DNA of 64,000 nt from Acidovorax sp. GTDB taxonomy: Bacteria; Pseudomonadota; Gammaproteobacteria; Burkholderiales; Burkholderiaceae_C. Made by a program: the position numbers and the translations under genes. The stretch covers positions 1 to 64,000 of the forward strand of contig NZ_JAPUDY010000034.1 in assembly GCF_027492855.1 (NCBI RefSeq), written 5' to 3'. Below the pieces are notes generated by a model, which saw nothing but the letters and a program-made list of their open reading frames with translations, searched no databases and was not told the origin of the DNA. Positions 1 through 8,059 of the stretch are shown here, in pieces; positions within the stretch are counted from its first letter, which is position 1; every line of letters starts with the position of its first letter.

Positions 1-560
1 AGCAGGTAGTTCAGGTCCCACTGCAGCTCGGGCGCGGTGCGGCCAATGCCAGCGGTGCGCGCGATGATGGACATGCCGTTGGGGTATTCCAGCTGGTCCA
101 TCGCCTCCTTGAGCTCGGCGCGGTCCTCGCCCTCGATTCGGCGCGAAACGCCACCGCCACGGGGGTTGTTGGGCATCAGCACCACGTAGCGGCCGGCCAG
201 CGAGACGAAGGTGGTCAGGGCCGCGCCCTTGTTGCCGCGTTCTTCCTTTTCGACCTGGACCAGCAGTTCCTGGCCTTCCTTGATCACTTCATTGATGCGC
301 GCCTGGCCGGGCGAGACGCCGGGGGTGAAGTAGCTGCGCGAGATTTCCTTGAACGGCAGGAAGCCGTGGCGGTCTTCGCCGTAGTCCACAAAACAGGCTT
401 CCAGCGAAGGCTCGACGCGCGTGACGACGGCCTTGTAGATGTTGCCCTTGCGCTGTTCGCGCCCCTCGATTTCGATTTCGTAGTCGAGGAGCTTTTGTCC
501 GTCGACGATGGCCAGGCGCCGTTCTTCGGGCTGCGTGGCGTTGATGAGCATCCGCTTCAT
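1..560 (-). CDS. rne: Ribonuclease E, N-terminal part (cut by window edge)
   Basis: Reads leftward off the window, so only the first ~186 residues are present. The N-terminus [18 protein letters not shown] and the following S1-type RNA-binding segment ([21 protein letters not shown], split by a normal S1 fold) are typical of RNase E/G. RNase E is the essential endonuclease that scaffolds the degradosome and processes rRNA, tRNA and mRNA. The first ATG of the frame is at 560. It is divergent from rluC with a ~600 bp gap, the same arrangement as rne/rluC in E. coli, which favours RNase E over RNase G. The catalytic half and C-terminal scaffold cannot be judged here. Confidence 0.93.
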   Translation of the reverse strand, partial: MKRMLINATQPEERRLAIVDGQKLLDYEIEIEGREQRKGNIYKAVVTRVEPSLEACFVDYGEDRHGFLPFKEISRSYFTPGVSPGQARINEVIKEGQELLVQVEKEERGNKGAALTTFVSLAGRYVVLMPNNPRGGGVSRRIEGEDRAELKEAMDQLEYPNGMSIIARTAGIGRTAPELQWDLNYL

Positions 561-1159
561 GATGCGATTCCTTCAGTGTTTCGCGGACAGCAGCGGGGCA
601 ACCCACCCCATCATCAGGGAGGGCTGCGCGGGCTGCTGCCCACAGTTTCCAAACCAATACAACAAGCTCTACAGGAGCTGTGAATGCCTGGACTGACGCA
701 TCGAAACGAAGGGAATTGCCGGGGATGCCAATGATCTGCCGCGCTCTAGCGCAGCATCGGGAGGCAGGGGCGCGTGGATGGGGGCGAGTGGTAGGAGTGC
801 AGTTTTGCTATTAAATTAATAGCTGATTGCGCTTGCTGGCTGTGCGCTGAAGGCGATTTTGAGCGTGCAGCCGGAGGCCGTAGCCTCCGCCACAAGGTCA
901 TCATCCATGCCATCAACAACCACATGCTCGCTTTGATCCGCTGGCAGCTTGCTCCCGGGTAGGGTGCCATCTGCCAGCTTGGGGGATTCCGTATCAGTGT
1001 TTCAATCTGTCAGCCCGCCGCACGGCGTGCGGGCCACCACAGGCATCTGGCCTGCAATCTGCGCGCACGACGCCCGCTGGCATCGACCTTCCTGCGCCAG
1101 TGCAAGGGTTGTGTGGACTAAACTCCAGACAAATCAACCACTTACATAACAACGCGCAG
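561..1159. other. rne-rluC divergent intergenic region / long rne leader
   Basis: About 600 bp with no convincing gene. It must hold the promoters of both divergent genes. On the rne side a long 5' leader is expected, because RNase E of enterobacteria autoregulates through its leader (family knowledge, not shown here). Visible structure: a copy of the palindromic repeat family at ~803-861 and a hairpin GGAGGC-CGTA-GCCTCC at 873-888. No clear sigma-70 promoter could be fixed by eye. Confidence 0.5.
803..861 (+). repeat. Palindromic intergenic repeat, family A, divergent copy
   Basis: Contains the flank GCTATTAAATTAATAGCTG followed by a degenerate GCGCTTGCTGGCTGTGCGC core and a GGCGATTTT tail. 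The order of parts matches the better copies at 10093 and 25040. It lies in the rne/rluC intergenic region. Confidence 0.6.
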
Positions 1160-2170
1160 GTGAAACACATTATAGGGGCCAAACCACCATCCGACCGCAC
1201 CACGGCGGCAAGCCCTCCGGCGGCCCGCCTGGTCGAGGTCGACGAAGACTCTGCAGGCCAGCGGTTGGATAACTTTTTGATACGCCACCTGAAAGGCGTG
1301 CCCAAAACGCATGTCTACCGCATCATCCGCAGCGGCGAGGTGCGCATCAACAAGGGCCGCGCCAGCGCCGACACCCGTGTGGAGGCGGGCGACCAGGTGC
1401 GCCTGCCGCCCGTGCGCATTTCCGACAAGGTGGCCGAAAGGGCCGAGCGCCCGGCGCCCGCGCGCGAATTCCCCACCCTGCTCGAAGACGAACACCTGAT
1501 CGCCATCGACAAGCCCGCTGGTGTGGCCGTGCATGGCGGCAGCGGGGTGAGTTTTGGCGTGATCGAACAATTGCGCCAGGCGCGGCCGGGCGCCAAGTTT
1601 CTGGAGTTGGTCCACCGGCTCGACCGCGAAACCTCGGGCATCCTGCTGGTGGCCAAGAAGCGGTCAGCGCTCACTCACTTGCAAGACCAGTTCCGTGAAC
1701 GCGAGACAGGCAAGACCTATCTGGCGCTGGTTACCGGCACCTGGCCCGCCAACAAAAAGGTCATCGACCTGCCGCTGCACAAATACCTGCAGGCCGACGG
1801 CGAGCGCCGCGTGCGCGTGACCACGGCCGACGACCCGGACGGCATGCGCTCCATCACCCTGGTCAAGGTGCGCAGCACGGTGGCGGCCCGGCCGGAACAG
1901 GGCCTGCCCGCGATGTCCTTGCTGGAGGTGACCATCAAGACCGGCCGCACCCACCAGATCCGTGTGCACCTGGCGAGCCAGGGGCACGCGATTGTGGGTG
2001 ACGACAAATATGGCGACTTCGACCTGAACAAGCGCCTGCAAAAGCAAGGGATGAAGCGCATGTTCCTGCATGCATGGCGGTTACAGTTCAACCACCCCGC
2101 CTCGGGCGAGCGGGTGGCGCTCCATGCCGAGCTGCCGCCCGATCTGGCCGATTTTGTTCCCATCGCCTGA
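1160..2170 (+). CDS. rluC: 23S rRNA pseudouridine synthase RluC
   Basis: RluA-family pseudouridine synthase, expected to modify U955/2504/2580 of 23S rRNA. An N-terminal S4 RNA-binding domain (QRLDNFLIRHLKGVPKTHVY) is followed by the catalytic domain with the HRLDRETSG motif, whose Asp is the nucleophile, and the RTHQIRVHLA motif near the end. The start is uncertain: GTG at 1160 gives V-K-H-I-I-G-A-K, while the frame is open back to 1100; I prefer 1160 because homologues begin near there. About 336 residues. Divergent from rne as in E. coli; the next gene starts 14 bp downstream, so they probably share a transcript. Confidence 0.93.
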   Translation: MKHIIGAKPPSDRTTAASPPAARLVEVDEDSAGQRLDNFLIRHLKGVPKTHVYRIIRSGEVRINKGRASADTRVEAGDQVRLPPVRISDKVAERAERPAPAREFPTLLEDEHLIAIDKPAGVAVHGGSGVSFGVIEQLRQARPGAKFLELVHRLDRETSGILLVAKKRSALTHLQDQFRERETGKTYLALVTGTWPANKKVIDLPLHKYLQADGERRVRVTTADDPDGMRSITLVKVRSTVAARPEQGLPAMSLLEVTIKTGRTHQIRVHLASQGHAIVGDDKYGDFDLNKRLQKQGMKRMFLHAWRLQFNHPASGERVALHAELPPDLADFVPIA

Positions 2171-2183
2171 GTGTTTTCCTCCA

Positions 2184-2855
2184 ATGCGCCCCACGTCCCG
2201 CCCCCGCCGCTTCGACCTCATCGCCTTTGACTGGGATGGCACCCTGTTCGACTCCACCGCCATCATCGTGCGCTGCATCCAGGCGGCGGTGCGCGACGTG
2301 GGCGGCACCGTGCCCACCGACAAGGAGGCGGCCTACGTGATCGGCATGGGCCTCATGCAGGCCCTGGCCCATGCGGCCCCCGACGTGCCGCCCGAAAAGT
2401 ACAACGAACTGGGCAACCGCTACCGCTTTCACTACATCCAGCACCAGGACGACCTGAGCCTGTTCGACGGCGTGTTGCCCATGCTCGACGAACTGCGCGA
2501 ACGGGGCCACTTGCTGGCCGTGGCCACCGGCAAAAGCCGGCGCGGGCTGGATGACGCGCTGCACACGGTGGCGCTCAAAGGCGTGTTCGACGGCTCGCGC
2601 ACCGCCGACCAGACCGCTGGCAAGCCCCACCCCCTGATGCTGCAAGAGCTGATGGCCGACTTCGACGTGGTGCCCGAGCGCCTGCTCATGGTGGGCGACA
2701 CCACCCACGACCTGCAGATGGCCGTCAACGCCGGTTGCGCCAGCGTGGGCGTGAGCTACGGCGCCCACGAGCCCGATGCGTTCCATGTGCTCAAGCCCTT
2801 GCATGTGGCCCACTCGGTGCGCGAATTACACGACTGGCTGCTGCGCGAGGCCTGA
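2184..2855 (+). CDS. HAD-superfamily hydrolase, phosphoglycolate phosphatase-like
   Basis: All four HAD motifs are visible: DWDGTLFDS (nucleophile and acid Asp), AVATGKS, the GKPHP lysine, and MVGDTTHDLQMA with the Mg-binding Asp pair. The insert between motifs I and II is an alpha-helical cap, as in Gph-type phosphatases. 223 residues from the ATG at 2184; the frame is open upstream inside rluC but has no better start. The substrate cannot be told from sequence; phosphoglycolate or another small sugar phosphate is likely. It sits 13 bp after rluC and 24 bp before the Rieske gene. Confidence 0.88.
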   Translation: MRPTSRPRRFDLIAFDWDGTLFDSTAIIVRCIQAAVRDVGGTVPTDKEAAYVIGMGLMQALAHAAPDVPPEKYNELGNRYRFHYIQHQDDLSLFDGVLPMLDELRERGHLLAVATGKSRRGLDDALHTVALKGVFDGSRTADQTAGKPHPLMLQELMADFDVVPERLLMVGDTTHDLQMAVNAGCASVGVSYGAHEPDAFHVLKPLHVAHSVRELHDWLLREA

Positions 2856-2879
2856 CGCCGCTTGCCCCGCGAATGCCCC

Positions 2880-3263
2880 ATGACAATGGAAAACCTCCCA
2901 GAACAGTCGATTCCCCTGTGCAGCAGCGCCGACCTGGTCGATGGCGGCCTGGCGGTGGGGTTTGATGTGCATTACGCGGGCCAGGCCTGCCGGGCCTTTG
3001 CCATCCGCTACCGGGGCCTGCCCCATGCTTACCTGAACCGCTGCACCCACGTGCCGATGGAGATGGACTACCAGGAAGGCCGGTTTTTTGACGACACCGG
3101 CCAGTGGCTGCTGTGCGCCACCCACGGGGCGGCCTACCTGCCCCACACGGGCCAGTGCGCGGGCGGCCCGTGCCGGGGCGGGCTGGTGAAAATCGCCTTG
3201 TCGGAAAGCGATGGCATGGTGCACTGGCATACTGCCACCCATCTGCGGCCCGTAGAGTTCTAG
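2880..3263 (+). CDS. Rieske [2Fe-2S] domain protein
   Basis: Small stand-alone Rieske protein of 127 residues. The cluster ligands are visible as CTH (RCTHVP) and CATHG, in the C-x-H...C-x-x-H arrangement, although the spacing around the second pair is longer than in classical dioxygenase ferredoxins. It probably acts as a cytosolic electron carrier or nitrite-reductase-small-subunit-like redox protein; the partner is unknown. ATG at 2880 chosen, with ATG 2886 and TTG 2862 as alternatives. It sits between the HAD phosphatase and the S49 peptidase, likely in one operon. Confidence 0.82.
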   Translation: MTMENLPEQSIPLCSSADLVDGGLAVGFDVHYAGQACRAFAIRYRGLPHAYLNRCTHVPMEMDYQEGRFFDDTGQWLLCATHGAAYLPHTGQCAGGPCRGGLVKIALSESDGMVHWHTATHLRPVEF

Positions 3264-3323
3264 AAACCCCAGGCTGATTTGATCGACTGACCGACGCCCG
3301 GCGCAGCGCCCAGGACGCATGAC

Positions 3324-4370
3324 ATGACAGACCCCCAGCAGCCCGGCTCTCCGGGTTATGACCCAAAAACAAATCCCGCGCCCGATCTGTGGGCGCAAGC
3401 AGCTACAAATTCAGGAGCAACCGTGAGCGATTCATCGCGTGAACCCGGCTGGGAACGTGCCACGCTGGAGAAGCTGGCCTTCGCCGCCCTCAATGAACAA
3501 CGCAGCACCCGGCGCTGGAAGATCTTCTTTCGCCTGGCCTGGCTGGCGCTGATTGCCGCCATTGCCTTCGTGGCTTTGCGCCAGGCATCGCCTAGCGCCA
3601 GCGCGAGCGCCCCACACACGGCGGTGGTGGACATCAAGGGCGAGATCGCCAGCGGCGCCGAGGCGAGTGCCGAGTTCGTCGTGGCCGCCATGCGCAGCGC
3701 GCTGGAGGACGAAGGCTCGCAGGCGCTGGTGCTGCTCATCAACTCGCCGGGCGGCAGCCCGGTGCAGGCGGGCATCATCAACGACGAAATCATTCGCCTC
3801 AAGGCCAAACACGGCAAGCCGATCTACGCTGTGGTCGAGGAGACCTGCGCATCGGCCGCGTATTACATCGCCGCTGCCGCCGATGACATCTACGTGGACA
3901 AGGCCAGCATCGTGGGCAGCATCGGTGTGCTGATGGACGGCTTCGGCTTCACCGGCACCATGGAAAAGCTGGGCGTGGAGCGCCGCTTGCTCACCGCTGG
4001 CGAGAACAAGGGTTTTCTCGACCCCTTCAGCCCGCAGACCGAAAAGCAGCGCGCCTATGCGCAGACCATGCTCGACCAGATCCACCAGCAGTTCATCGCC
4101 GTGGTGAAGGCCGGGCGCGGCGATCGCCTCAAGACCACGCCCGACACCTTCAGCGGCCTGTTCTGGACCGGCCAGCAGGCCGTGGAGATGGGCCTGGCCG
4201 ACAAGCTGGGCAACCTCGACTACGTGGCCCGCGAGGTGGTGAAGGCTGAAGACATCATTGACTACACCCGCCGCGACAACGTGGCCGAGCGTTTGGTCAA
4301 GCGCTTTGGCGCGGCCATGGGTGTGGGCGCGGTGAAGTCGCTGTCGGTGGCGGGGCCTCAGTTGCGCTGA
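3324..4370 (+). CDS. S49-family signal peptide peptidase (SppA-like), membrane-anchored
   Basis: 348 residues. One transmembrane segment at about 67-85, then a single S49 protease domain with VLLINSPGGSP, Ser177 in EETCASAAYYIA and Lys229 in AGENKGF as the likely Ser/Lys dyad (compared with short SppA). It would degrade cleaved signal peptides or membrane fragments in the periplasm. Start is ambiguous: ATG 3324 gives a polar 66-residue leader, while GTG 3423 has a stronger ribosome site (AGGAG, 5 nt spacing) and would begin SDSSREPGWERATLEK. The stretch just before that GTG resembles a fragment of the local palindromic repeat. Last gene before a terminator. Confidence 0.88.
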   Translation: MTDPQQPGSPGYDPKTNPAPDLWAQAATNSGATVSDSSREPGWERATLEKLAFAALNEQRSTRRWKIFFRLAWLALIAAIAFVALRQASPSASASAPHTAVVDIKGEIASGAEASAEFVVAAMRSALEDEGSQALVLLINSPGGSPVQAGIINDEIIRLKAKHGKPIYAVVEETCASAAYYIAAAADDIYVDKASIVGSIGVLMDGFGFTGTMEKLGVERRLLTAGENKGFLDPFSPQTEKQRAYAQTMLDQIHQQFIAVVKAGRGDRLKTTPDTFSGLFWTGQQAVEMGLADKLGNLDYVAREVVKAEDIIDYTRRDNVAERLVKRFGAAMGVGAVKSLSVAGPQLR

Positions 4371-4409
4371 CGTCCTCCGGCCTGGCCTGCGGGCCATTCA
4401 CAACAACCG

Positions 4410-4445
4410 ATGCCCCGGGTGGAGATTCCTTCCGGGGCATTTTTG
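4410..4445 (+). terminator. Rho-independent terminator after the S49 peptidase gene
   Basis: ATGCCCCGG (4410-4418) pairs with CCGGGGCAT (4432-4440), followed directly by a short T run. It closes the rluC-to-S49 peptidase block. Confidence 0.8.
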
Positions 4446-4519
4446 CGTATGGGCGTGTGTGGCGTGATGCGGCTGACCGCGGCGGCCCCCCGAGGGCTGG
4501 CAGGAGGGTGATTGATTCT

Positions 4520-5704
4520 CTAGCTGTCCAGCCCGCCAGCCCCGGCCTTGCGCTGGCGCGAGCCGTCTTCGAGGATGGTGTCGTCTGCCAGGAGCTTGCC
4601 CGTCTCGTCCCACTGCTTGCGAGCTGTGAGGCGCGCGCGTCCACGGGCCTCGGGTGCGGAATACTGTTCCTCTACGGCCAGCCGCCCGTTGTCATGAAAG
4701 GTCTGTTGGGTGCCCACGGGCCATTGATCGGCATTGAGCTGTTCGCGCCGCGCCAGCTTGCCATCGTCGCGGTACGTCTCGCGCTGCAGGCGCGCCTGCT
4801 CGCCGGTGCCGCTCCAGATGCTGCGTTCGCGCACCGATCCGTTCAAATACCAGCGCTCCACCTGCACTTCGCGGCCGTCGGTAAAACTGCGCTGCTCGAT
4901 GAGCTGGCCTGACGCGCCATAGCGCTTGGTGCTGAGCAGCGGGCCGCGTGTATCGCGCAGCGTGCGTTCGTCCGGCGCAAAGATGCGTTCCTCGCGCAGC
5001 ACGCTCTTGCCGCCCTCGGCGGTGAAGCTGCGGTGCACACGCCGCCCGTCCACCACAAGCTGCTGGGCGGAGACAACGCCATCGTTGGTCCATTCGGTCG
5101 CGCTCAGCAGGCGGCCCTGGTCGTAGCGCAGTTGTGCGGTCTTGGCGCCGTTTTCAGCGTAGAGCAGGGTGTCGGTGGCACCGTCAAAGCCGCAGAGCTT
5201 GCGGTCTTCGGGCAGCACGCTGGTGCGTGGGCAGCGCAGGCGTGTGGGTTGGCCCTTGCTGTTGGTTTCCATGGAGAACAGTTCCTGCCCATCGCCATGG
5301 AAGGACACGCGCTCCATGCGCCCCGTGGCGTCAAAGCGCCGCGCCGCGCCCTGAGTGCGGCCGTTGTCTGCGGTTTCCTCGCTCCGCACCTGGCCGTTGG
5401 GCCAGAACTCGGCCACCCGGCCGTGGCTGTTGCCGCGTTCGTTGACTGTGCGCTCGTGCTGCAGGCGGCCTTCGCGGTCGAACCTGCGCTCCAGGCCCAC
5501 GAACTTGCCGCCGCGCAGTTCCTGCTCGCGCTGGAGGTGCCCGGTGTCTTCTTCGCGGCAGCGCACCAGCCCAGACTGGCCAGCGGTTTCGGCACCGTTG
5601 TTGGTATTGACGGATTTGCCATTCAATTCACAACGAATAATGGCCTCAGCGCTTGATCCATAAGCGCTTATTGCTATTAAAAATATAGCTAATGGGTGAT
5701 TCAT
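4520..5704 (-). CDS. Secreted YwqK/MORN-2-type repeat protein
   Basis: 394 residues from the ATG at 5704, which lies 2 nt after the stop of the RsmI-like gene. After a signal peptide (hydrophobic LAIFLIAISAYG, likely cut near SSAEA) the protein is built of many ~20-residue repeats of the type 'FDREGRL..ER' / 'WPNGQVRSEE' / 'FHDNGRLAVEEQY', the pattern of YwqK-like (MORN_2) proteins. Such repeats form beta sheets and their role is mostly unknown. The signal peptide is encoded by a copy of the genome's palindromic repeat (5641-5690), which is unusual. Last gene of the maf operon. The function is not inferred beyond an envelope protein. Confidence 0.8.
   Translation of the reverse strand: MNHPLAIFLIAISAYGSSAEAIIRCELNGKSVNTNNGAETAGQSGLVRCREEDTGHLQREQELRGGKFVGLERRFDREGRLQHERTVNERGNSHGRVAEFWPNGQVRSEETADNGRTQGAARRFDATGRMERVSFHGDGQELFSMETNSKGQPTRLRCPRTSVLPEDRKLCGFDGATDTLLYAENGAKTAQLRYDQGRLLSATEWTNDGVVSAQQLVVDGRRVHRSFTAEGGKSVLREERIFAPDERTLRDTRGPLLSTKRYGASGQLIEQRSFTDGREVQVERWYLNGSVRERSIWSGTGEQARLQRETYRDDGKLARREQLNADQWPVGTQQTFHDNGRLAVEEQYSAPEARGRARLTARKQWDETGKLLADDTILEDGSRQRKAGAGGLDS
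5641..5690 (-). repeat. Palindromic repeat family A, inside a signal-peptide coding region
   Basis: Core AGCGCTTGATCCATAAGCGCT with the flank TTGCTATTAAAAATATAGCT, closely matching copies elsewhere in the window. Here it is coding on the minus strand: it specifies about residues 5-21 of the YwqK-like protein. Confidence 0.8.
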
Positions 5705-5706
5705 GA

Positions 5707-6486
5707 TCAGCGGCCTAATGCAAAAACCACGGGCGTGCGGTTGTCTGGTGCTGCGGGCTGCTGGCGCCATTGGCGCACCAACTGGCTCTCTGTGCGCGCC
5801 TCGGGCAGCGTCAGCCCGCTGGCCAGCGCCAGGCGGGTGTGGGGCTGCAGCGTCTGCACCAGTGCCTGCCACAGGGCGGCGTTGCGGTAGGGGGTTTCGA
5901 TGAAGAGCTGGGTCTGGCCTGTGCGCAGCGCGATGCTCTCCAGTTCCTTGATGCGCTGGGTGCGTTCCTGTGCGTCTTGCGGAAGGTAGCCCACGAAGGC
6001 GAAGTTCTGCCCGTTGAGGCCACTGGCCGCCAGGGCCAGCAGCAGCGATACCGGCCCCACCAGGGGCACCACGCGCAGGCCCAGGTCGTGCGCTGCGCGC
6101 ACCACCGACGAGCCGGGGTCGGCCACGGCGGGCATGCCCGCCTCGCTCACCAGGCCGATGTGGTGGCCTACCAGCGCGGCCGCCAGCAGCGGACGTGCGT
6201 CGAATGGGGCCGAGCCTTTGTCGCCGTGGTCGCCTTTTTTGTGCACCTCGCGCGGCAGTTCGGTGATCTGCTGCTGCTGCAGGGGCGCGGCCAGGGGGTG
6301 CAGGGCGTCGATGCGCTTGAGGTAGGCGCGTGTGCTCTTAGCGTTCTCGCACACCCAATGCGTCAGGCGGGCGGCGGTTTGCAGCGTGCTGGTGGGCAGG
6401 GCGTCCTGCAGCGGGGCCTGTGTGTCGCAGCCGAAATCGAGGGGCGCGGGCACCAGGTACAGCGTGCCGAGGGTGACGGTGCTCAT
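5707..6486 (-). CDS. RsmI-like SAM-dependent methyltransferase (tetrapyrrole methylase fold)
   Basis: 259 residues with the order of motifs of the RsmI family: LYLVPAPL near the start, a GLVSEAGMPAVADPGSSVV segment (here split: SEAGMPAVADPGS) where RsmI has SDAGTPLINDPG, and FVGYLP. RsmI methylates the ribose of C1402 in 16S rRNA, but this protein departs from the canonical motifs and lacks the usual early 'AEDTR' segment, so it may be a paralogue with a different target; true rsmI could be elsewhere. It overlaps maf by 4 nt (ATGA) and is followed after 2 nt by the YwqK-like gene, indicating one operon. Confidence 0.82.
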   Translation of the reverse strand: MSTVTLGTLYLVPAPLDFGCDTQAPLQDALPTSTLQTAARLTHWVCENAKSTRAYLKRIDALHPLAAPLQQQQITELPREVHKKGDHGDKGSAPFDARPLLAAALVGHHIGLVSEAGMPAVADPGSSVVRAAHDLGLRVVPLVGPVSLLLALAASGLNGQNFAFVGYLPQDAQERTQRIKELESIALRTGQTQLFIETPYRNAALWQALVQTLQPHTRLALASGLTLPEARTESQLVRQWRQQPAAPDNRTPVVFALGR

Positions 6487-7082
6487 GGCAACACCAGGCC
6501 CGCTGCGCGCAGCATGCGGCAGGTGCGGATCAGTGGCAGGCCGATGAGGGCGGTGGGGTCGTCGCTGTGGATGGCGTCCAGCAGGGCGATGCCCAGGCCC
6601 TCGCTTTTGGCGCTGCCCGCGCAGTCGTAGGGCTGCTCTGCGCGCAGGTAGCGCTCGATTTCGGCGTCGGACAGATCGCGAAATAACACTTCTACGGGGG
6701 CCAGTTCCACTTGCTCGAAGCCGGTGGCGCGGCAGACCACGGCCACGGCGGTTTGGAAAATCACAGTCTGGCCGCGCATCTGGCGCAGTTGCTGCACCGC
6801 ACGCTCATGGTGGCCTGGCTTGCCCAGCGGCTCGCCTGCAAGGTCGGCGACCTGGTCCGAGCCGATCACCACCGCTTCGGGGTGTTGCCGGGCCACGGCG
6901 TGCGCCTTGGCCAGCGCCAGCCGCAGGGCCAGTGCGCGGGGGGCTTCGCCGGGCAGCGGGGATTCGTCCACGTCGGGGGCGGCGACGTCAAAAGGCAGGT
7001 TCAGCCGCTGGAGCAATTCGCGCCGGTAACGCGAGGTGGAGCCCAATACCAGAGGGCGTTGCTGGGAGGGGGATTGAAGCAT
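6483..7082 (-). CDS. yceF: Maf-family nucleotide pyrophosphatase (YceF type)
   Basis: 199 residues. The N-terminal phosphate-binding segment GSTSRYRRELL, the GSDQV motif and the C-terminal EQPYDCAGSAKSEGLGI are those of the YceF subgroup of Maf proteins, which hydrolyse 7-methyl-GTP and remove non-canonical nucleotides. The neighbourhood (beside yceD and rpmF) also matches the E. coli yceF-yceD-rpmF region, although here maf is divergent from yceD. First gene of a three-gene minus-strand operon. Confidence 0.9.
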   Translation of the reverse strand: MLQSPSQQRPLVLGSTSRYRRELLQRLNLPFDVAAPDVDESPLPGEAPRALALRLALAKAHAVARQHPEAVVIGSDQVADLAGEPLGKPGHHERAVQQLRQMRGQTVIFQTAVAVVCRATGFEQVELAPVEVLFRDLSDAEIERYLRAEQPYDCAGSAKSEGLGIALLDAIHSDDPTALIGLPLIRTCRMLRAAGLVLP

Positions 7083-7107
7083 GCGCCGATTCTCTTACAC
7101 TGCCGCC

Positions 7108-7659
7108 ATGACCAAGGAATTCTCCCCGCAGCGCCTGGACGTGAAAGCCTTCGCTCAGGCGGGCGGACGGCTGTCGGGCCACGACTCGCTGCTCAAGTAC
7201 AAACGCCTGGCGCAAGAGGCCAAGGGCCTGCACCCGGACCTCCTGGTGGACTGGGAAGCCACGGGCGAGATGCGCACGGCGCTTGGCGGCATGGGGCAGG
7301 TGTGGCTGCACCTCAAGGTGCGGGCCAGCTTCCCCATGGTGTGCCAGCGCTGCCTGACTCCCGTGGATGTGCCGCTGGAGGTGGACCGCGAGTTTCGTTT
7401 TGTGGCGGACGAGGCCACGGCCGAGGCACTGGATGACGATAGCGAGGAAGACCTGCTGGCCATGAGCCGCGAGTTCGACCTGCACGAGCTCATCGAAGAC
7501 GAGCTGCTGATGGCCCTGCCCGTGGTGCCAAAGCATGACGAGTGCCCCACGGCCGTGCCGCTGGCTTCGTCGGATGACGATTTCGAGGAAGCCAACACCG
7601 AAAAGCCCAACCCCTTTGCCGCGCTGGCCGCGTTGCGCAAGGATGACAAGAAGAAGTGA
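7108..7659 (+). CDS. yceD: YceD/DUF177 protein, 23S rRNA accumulation factor
   Basis: 183 residues from the ATG at 7108 (MTKEFSPQRLDV). It contains the conserved CQRC pair, an acidic middle region and a late C-P segment, as in the DUF177 family. YceD is linked to 23S rRNA levels and is almost always next to rpmF, as it is here. Divergent from maf with a gap of only ~25 bp, so the two promoters must overlap or be embedded in coding sequence. It heads the rpmF-plsX-fab cluster. Confidence 0.92.
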   Translation: MTKEFSPQRLDVKAFAQAGGRLSGHDSLLKYKRLAQEAKGLHPDLLVDWEATGEMRTALGGMGQVWLHLKVRASFPMVCQRCLTPVDVPLEVDREFRFVADEATAEALDDDSEEDLLAMSREFDLHELIEDELLMALPVVPKHDECPTAVPLASSDDDFEEANTEKPNPFAALAALRKDDKKK

Positions 7660-7662
7660 TTG

Positions 7663-7691
7663 GGTAGTCCAAAAATCATTTGGGTTATAAT
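7663..7691 (+). promoter_or_regulatory. Possible sigma-70 promoter for rpmF
   Basis: A perfect TATAAT at 7686-7691 lies 79 bp before the rpmF start. The -35 region at the right spacing is poor (GGTAGT), so this is a suggestion only. Confidence 0.35.
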
Positions 7692-7769
7692 CGTGGGCTT
7701 CACGCGAATCCCATCGTGTCTTATGGGCTGATCGCGTTTTTACCAACCTATTCAAGATCAGGAGCCATC

Positions 7770-7952
7770 ATGGCCGTTCAGCAAAACAAAAAGTCCCCTT
7801 CCAAGCGCGGCATGCACCGCTCGCACAATGCCCTGAACGTGCCAGGCATTGCTGTGGAACCCACCACCGGTGAAACGCACCTGCGTCACCACATCAGCCC
7901 CAACGGTTTCTACCGTGGCCGCCAGGTGCTGAAGAACAAGTCTGAAGCCTGA
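7770..7952 (+). CDS. rpmF: 50S ribosomal protein L32
   Basis: 60 residues beginning [20 protein letters not shown], the invariant N-terminus of bacterial L32, rich in Lys/Arg. The C-terminal part reads [18 protein letters not shown]. The start at 7770 is preceded by AGGAG at good spacing. The zinc-binding cysteines of some L32 proteins are absent, so this is the Cys-free form. It lies between yceD and plsX as in most proteobacteria and is followed by a strong terminator. Confidence 0.97.
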   Translation: MAVQQNKKSPSKRGMHRSHNALNVPGIAVEPTTGETHLRHHISPNGFYRGRQVLKNKSEA

Positions 7953-7966
7953 CTTTCGCCCCATCC

Positions 7967-8009
7967 AAAGGCCCGTTGCTACGATAAATGTAGCGCGGGC
8001 CTTTGTTTT
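7967..8009 (+). terminator. Terminator or attenuator between rpmF and plsX
   Basis: AAAGGCCCG (7967-7975) pairs with CGGGCCTTT (7996-8004), with an inner GCTAC/GTAGC stem and a following T-rich stretch. It would separate ribosomal protein output from the fab genes. Confidence 0.8.
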
Positions 8010-8059
8010 GACCGTCGTATTTATCTTTCGGCCTGTTTGGCCGGCCGGACAAGTCGCCC

